DNA of 64,000 nucleotides, taken from contig NZ_CP026102.1 in assembly GCF_002902945.1 (NCBI RefSeq), positions 620,001 to 684,000 of the forward strand. Reading direction: 5' to 3'. The stretch is from Paraburkholderia caribensis. Lineage in GTDB: Bacteria; Pseudomonadota; Gammaproteobacteria; Burkholderiales; Burkholderiaceae. The first letter of the stretch is position 1, and each line of letters opens with the position of its first letter. Under the pieces are notes generated by a model, which saw only the letters and a list, made by a program, of their open reading frames with translations, did no database searches and was not told the DNA's origin. Position numbers and translations under genes: made by a program. Shown piece by piece: positions 61,574 to 64,000 of this stretch.

Positions 61574-61933
61574 TCACTTCACGTTGAACGAGTAATCGCC
61601 GTGCGTGCGATGTCCGTCCGACGCCACGGCCACCCAATGCACCGTGTATTTCCCCGCGGCCAGCGCGGGCAGCGCGACCGACGCGACGCTCGGCTGCTGC
61701 GCATCGATCGTCGATTTCGCGGTGCTCACCTGCTTGCCCGCTGCATCCGTGACGGTCAACGAACTGAAGGCGGGTTCGAGCGGGCCGTCGAAGGCGATGG
61801 TCACCTTGGCGGGCGCCTCGACGGTCGTGCCCGCGCCGGGCTCCTGCTTCTGCGGAAACACATGGGCCAGCGCCGCGAGCGGCATCAGCGTGAGTGACAG
61901 CGCCAGCGCCGCCGCAAGTCGGGTCGTGTTCAT
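61574..61933 (-). CDS. CopC-like copper-binding periplasmic protein
   Basis: 119 residues. Signal peptide ending ALA, so the mature protein starts with HVFPQKQEPGAG. An N-terminal His and a C-terminal DGHRTHGDYSF fit the Cu(II) brace of CopC/YobA proteins. Methionine-rich Cu(I) site not seen. GAGGACCATC precedes the ATG. No CopD-like membrane gene follows. Confidence 0.9.
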   Translation of the reverse strand: MNTTRLAAALALSLTLMPLAALAHVFPQKQEPGAGTTVEAPAKVTIAFDGPLEPAFSSLTVTDAAGKQVSTAKSTIDAQQPSVASVALPALAAGKYTVHWVAVASDGHRTHGDYSFNVK

Positions 61934-61944
61934 GATGGTCCTCG

Positions 61945-62826
61945 TTATGGGAAAAGCGGTTTGCCGATCGTCGTGGGCGCGATGTCGTCGAAGAACAGGT
62001 GCGCCTGCACCAGCACGCCGACATGCGAGCCGCTCGCGTGATTCACGGGGATTTGCGCCTCGATGCCGAATTGCCCATAACGGTTGATCCAGATGACGCC
62101 CGGGTTGATCGTGCCCGTGGTTTGCCCCTGGCTGCGCGACAGCGGAATTTCGACGATGGGGATCAGGTTCGCGAGCGGCTGCGGCAAGCCGACGTCGCGC
62201 ACGTGCTGCTGCAGATAGGGCAGGCTGTATTGCACGGTCACGCCGTAATTGAACGCATTCGGCTGGCCGGCGCCCGTCGTGAACGCGGGGCCCGCCTCGC
62301 CCGTGATCGCGACGGGGCGCAGATACGCCAGCGAATCGGGCAGGTCGCCGAAGCCCTTGCCGGCGAAGATCGTCGGCGAGATGGTCGAGAAGCTCTCGCC
62401 AATCGCGTGGCTGCCCGTGCCGCCCAGGTCCGCGTCGACGCCTATCGACGTCATGAACTCGTGCGCCTCGTTCACGTACAGCAGGTACTTGAGGCCGACG
62501 CTGAAGTTGTCGAAGCCGTGCGCGGTCGGATTGTTCTGCCCGACGTAGGCGCCTCCGAGCGACACCGCGAGGCGCGGCGTAATCAGCTTGTCGTACTCGA
62601 AGCTGAAGCTGTTGACGCTCTGGTCGCCATCGTCGCCGCGCAGGCGCTGGTGGCCGTATTCCAGATTGAGTTCGTCGCTGACGCCGGGATCGTCGACGGC
62701 CATCGTCGCAGGGAAGACACGGTCGCCCGCAATCGCGTGCGCGTGAGAAATGGAAGGAGCGAGCAGGGCGGCGAGCATGCAGCCGGCGAACGGCAGCCTG
62801 CCGCGCCTGAAGTGTCGGGTGTTCAT
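61945..62826 (-). CDS. Predicted outer-membrane beta-barrel protein
   Basis: 293 residues with a signal peptide (GCMLAALLAPSISHAHA). The mature chain alternates aromatic and polar residues (LAVSLGGAYVGQ, FSVGLKYLLYVN, FNYGVTVQYSLPYLQQH, PGVIWINRYGQFGIEAQIP) and ends with a strand pair, all typical of a barrel. His residues near the N-terminus (HAHAIAGD) could bind copper. Between DUF2946 and copC on the same strand, 11 nt before copC. Confidence 0.75.
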   Translation of the reverse strand: MNTRHFRRGRLPFAGCMLAALLAPSISHAHAIAGDRVFPATMAVDDPGVSDELNLEYGHQRLRGDDGDQSVNSFSFEYDKLITPRLAVSLGGAYVGQNNPTAHGFDNFSVGLKYLLYVNEAHEFMTSIGVDADLGGTGSHAIGESFSTISPTIFAGKGFGDLPDSLAYLRPVAITGEAGPAFTTGAGQPNAFNYGVTVQYSLPYLQQHVRDVGLPQPLANLIPIVEIPLSRSQGQTTGTINPGVIWINRYGQFGIEAQIPVNHASGSHVGVLVQAHLFFDDIAPTTIGKPLFP

Positions 62827-62939
62827 GTGTGTGATCCTGAGTGGGCGCGCGCACCGGCCGCGTGCGCGCGGGGAAGCGGCAACGCGGCGTGCGCGAAAAC
62901 AGCAACGCCGTGACGGCATTGCGGATACGCGGGTTCGAC

Positions 62940-63326
62940 TCAGAGATGCACGGGCGGCGCGCGCGGCTGCGCGCTTTCGAAGGGAGTGACGAGCGCGACG
63001 CTTTCGAAGCGAACTGCGACGCGCTGTGTCATCGCGGCGACCGTCAGCGCGAACGTCGACGGTGCCGCGGGCAGCACGGGAAGATGCGCGAGCAGGCTGC
63101 AATAGCCGCATGCATGCCAGTGCGAGGCGAGCGTGTGCGTATTGCCGGCGTCGTCCTCCCGGGTGTCGGCGGGACTGGCCGTTTGGGCGGAGCAGAGCGC
63201 GGCGGCGGGGTCATATGCGCCGCGGCTCGCCGCGATGGCCTGCGACACGGTAGGTGCGAGCGCCGCCATCAGGATCGCGAGCAATCCGAGAATGCAGCCA
63301 ATCTTCCGATGGAACCGGCTCGCCAT
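62940..63326 (-). CDS. DUF2946 protein, copper-cluster type
   Basis: About 128 residues. N-terminal helix (IGCILGLLAILMAALAPTVSQ), and an SHWHACGYCSLLAHLPVL motif with His/Cys ligands typical of DUF2946, a family often next to copper genes. The start lacks a clear ribosome-binding site. First gene of the DUF2946, barrel and copC set. Confidence 0.8.
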   Translation of the reverse strand: MASRFHRKIGCILGLLAILMAALAPTVSQAIAASRGAYDPAAALCSAQTASPADTREDDAGNTHTLASHWHACGYCSLLAHLPVLPAAPSTFALTVAAMTQRVAVRFESVALVTPFESAQPRAPPVHL

Positions 63327-63522
63327 GTCGATGGAAAACGTGTGTGAAATGCTGCGCGGATTATGACATTGGCGCGGCATGCGGTGCACGCCCGCCGCGC
63401 AGCCTGACATGAAAATATTCGCGAAGCTGTCGATTTGCTGTCGCGTCGATCGTCGTCTGTGTAGAACCGGGCAGCGGCGTTTTTTATGCCCGGCATCTGA
63501 CGATTTCATACAGGAGGCGGCA

Positions 63523-63876
63523 ATGAACTATGTAGATGGATTCGTGGTGGCAGTGAAGGCGGAGAATCGCGAGATATACCGCAAGCACGCCGAGACGGCG
63601 GCGGGCGTGTTCAAGGAATATGGAGCGCTGAACGTCGTCGAGTGCTGGGGCGACGACGTGCCGGAAGGCAAGCTCACGTCGTTCCCGCTGGCCGTCAAGC
63701 GCGAGCCGGACGAAGTGGTCGTGTTCTCGTGGGTCGTCTGGCCTTCGCGCGCGAAGCGCGACGAAGGCATGAGCAAGGTGATGGCCGATCCGCGCCTGCA
63801 ACCGGAGGCGATGACCATGCCTTTCGACGGCAAACGGCTGATCTACGGCGGCTTCGAAGTGATCGTCGACGTGTGA
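63523..63876 (+). CDS. DUF1428 family protein
   Basis: 117 residues of the DUF1428 fold: MNYVDGFVVAVKAENREIY, then VFKEYGALNVVECWGDDVPEGK, FSWVVWPSRAKRDEGMSKVMADPR and PFDGKRLIYGGFE. Structure resembles dimeric alpha/beta-barrel enzymes; function unknown. AGGAGG lies 4 nt before the ATG. Confidence 0.9.
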   Translation: MNYVDGFVVAVKAENREIYRKHAETAAGVFKEYGALNVVECWGDDVPEGKLTSFPLAVKREPDEVVVFSWVVWPSRAKRDEGMSKVMADPRLQPEAMTMPFDGKRLIYGGFEVIVDV

Positions 63877-63892
63877 CGGCGTTCAGCGGGCG

Positions 63893-64000
63893 CTAGAGCG
63901 TTTCCGTGAACATGGGCGTCGTGCCGTCACTGCTTTCGTAGTACTCCGCCGACGCCTGCCCGCTCTGCGCACCTTGCCCGAGCCGGATGATCGTGAAGCC
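63893..64000 (-). CDS. Hypothetical protein, C-terminal 35 residues
   Basis: An open frame runs in from the right edge and ends SGQASAEYYESSDGTTPMFTETL, near the convergent DUF1428 gene. Too short to name. Confidence 0.5.
   Translation of the reverse strand, partial: GFTIIRLGQGAQSGQASAEYYESSDGTTPMFTETL

Overview
The window is about 64 kb of GC-rich DNA with the gene content of a Paraburkholderia or Caballeronia-type betaproteobacterium (Burkholderiaceae). The pointers are a DUF3331 protein, several DUF4148-like secreted proteins, DUF3141 beside phosphotransacetylase, acetate kinase and FabI, a cyoABCD operon without cyoE, and a Val(GAC) tRNA with encoded CCA. No integrase, phage, conjugation or complete insertion-sequence gene is visible, so this reads as ordinary chromosome, possibly the second replicon because so much of it is accessory metabolism and stress genes. 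I inferred this from protein resemblance only; no search was run.

Layout. 1-3.4 kb: end of a sugar-acid dehydratase (IlvD/Edd), its 2-keto-3-deoxy-acid partner (FAH fold) and two secreted proteins. 3.5-5.5 kb: an rpoD sigma factor on the minus strand. 6.4-8.6 kb: nitroreductase, MDR oxidoreductase and SnoaL-like protein. 8.6-14.3 kb: a five-gene minus-strand operon (DUF3141, phosphotransacetylase, acetate kinase, FabI, RRM-like protein) with an FNR/ANR-like box upstream, looking like a low-oxygen acyl-phosphate/acetate module. 14.6-16.7 kb: acyl-CoA dehydrogenase with an IclR regulator. 17-22 kb: small membrane and envelope proteins and a diguanylate cyclase. 22-25.6 kb: an AT-rich gap, a solitary IS630-type DNA-binding protein, a lipoprotein/secreted protein/lytic transglycosylase operon and an MgtC-like protein. 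25.7-30.4 kb: DUF4142, WrbA, YbaK, LysR, DUF3331 and DUF427 proteins. 30.9-33.2 kb: beta-carbonic anhydrase plus a SulP transporter, a likely bicarbonate pair.

34-42 kb holds small proteins, an HtrA-like protease, DNA polymerase II and ahpC-ahpF. 42.6-46.3 kb holds a branched-chain amino acid-type binding lipoprotein, RlpA, an OmpA-like lipoprotein and DUF3597. 46.6-50.5 kb is the cytochrome bo3 quinol oxidase operon cyoABCD, followed by tRNA-Val. 50.9-54.1 kb has a membrane-anchored TAXI protein and a PQQ-type sugar dehydrogenase lipoprotein, separated by an array of DnaA-box-like inverted pairs. 54.6-59 kb encodes an AttEFGH/LolCDE-like ABC system with a lipocalin-like AttH partner. 59.9-61.3 kb is an MscS channel fused to a cyclic-nucleotide domain. 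61.6-63.3 kb is a small copper-type cluster (DUF2946, outer-membrane-like protein, CopC).

The most unusual feature is a pair of large, protein-less, nested inverted-repeat elements (about 1.0 kb at 36.05-37.05 kb and 0.82 kb at 59.05-59.87 kb). They share the same 15-bp ends, the same paired 15-bp hairpins and the same inverted central motif around a core of about 91 nt. They look like copies of one dispersed repeat family whose architecture is conserved while the core sequence varies.
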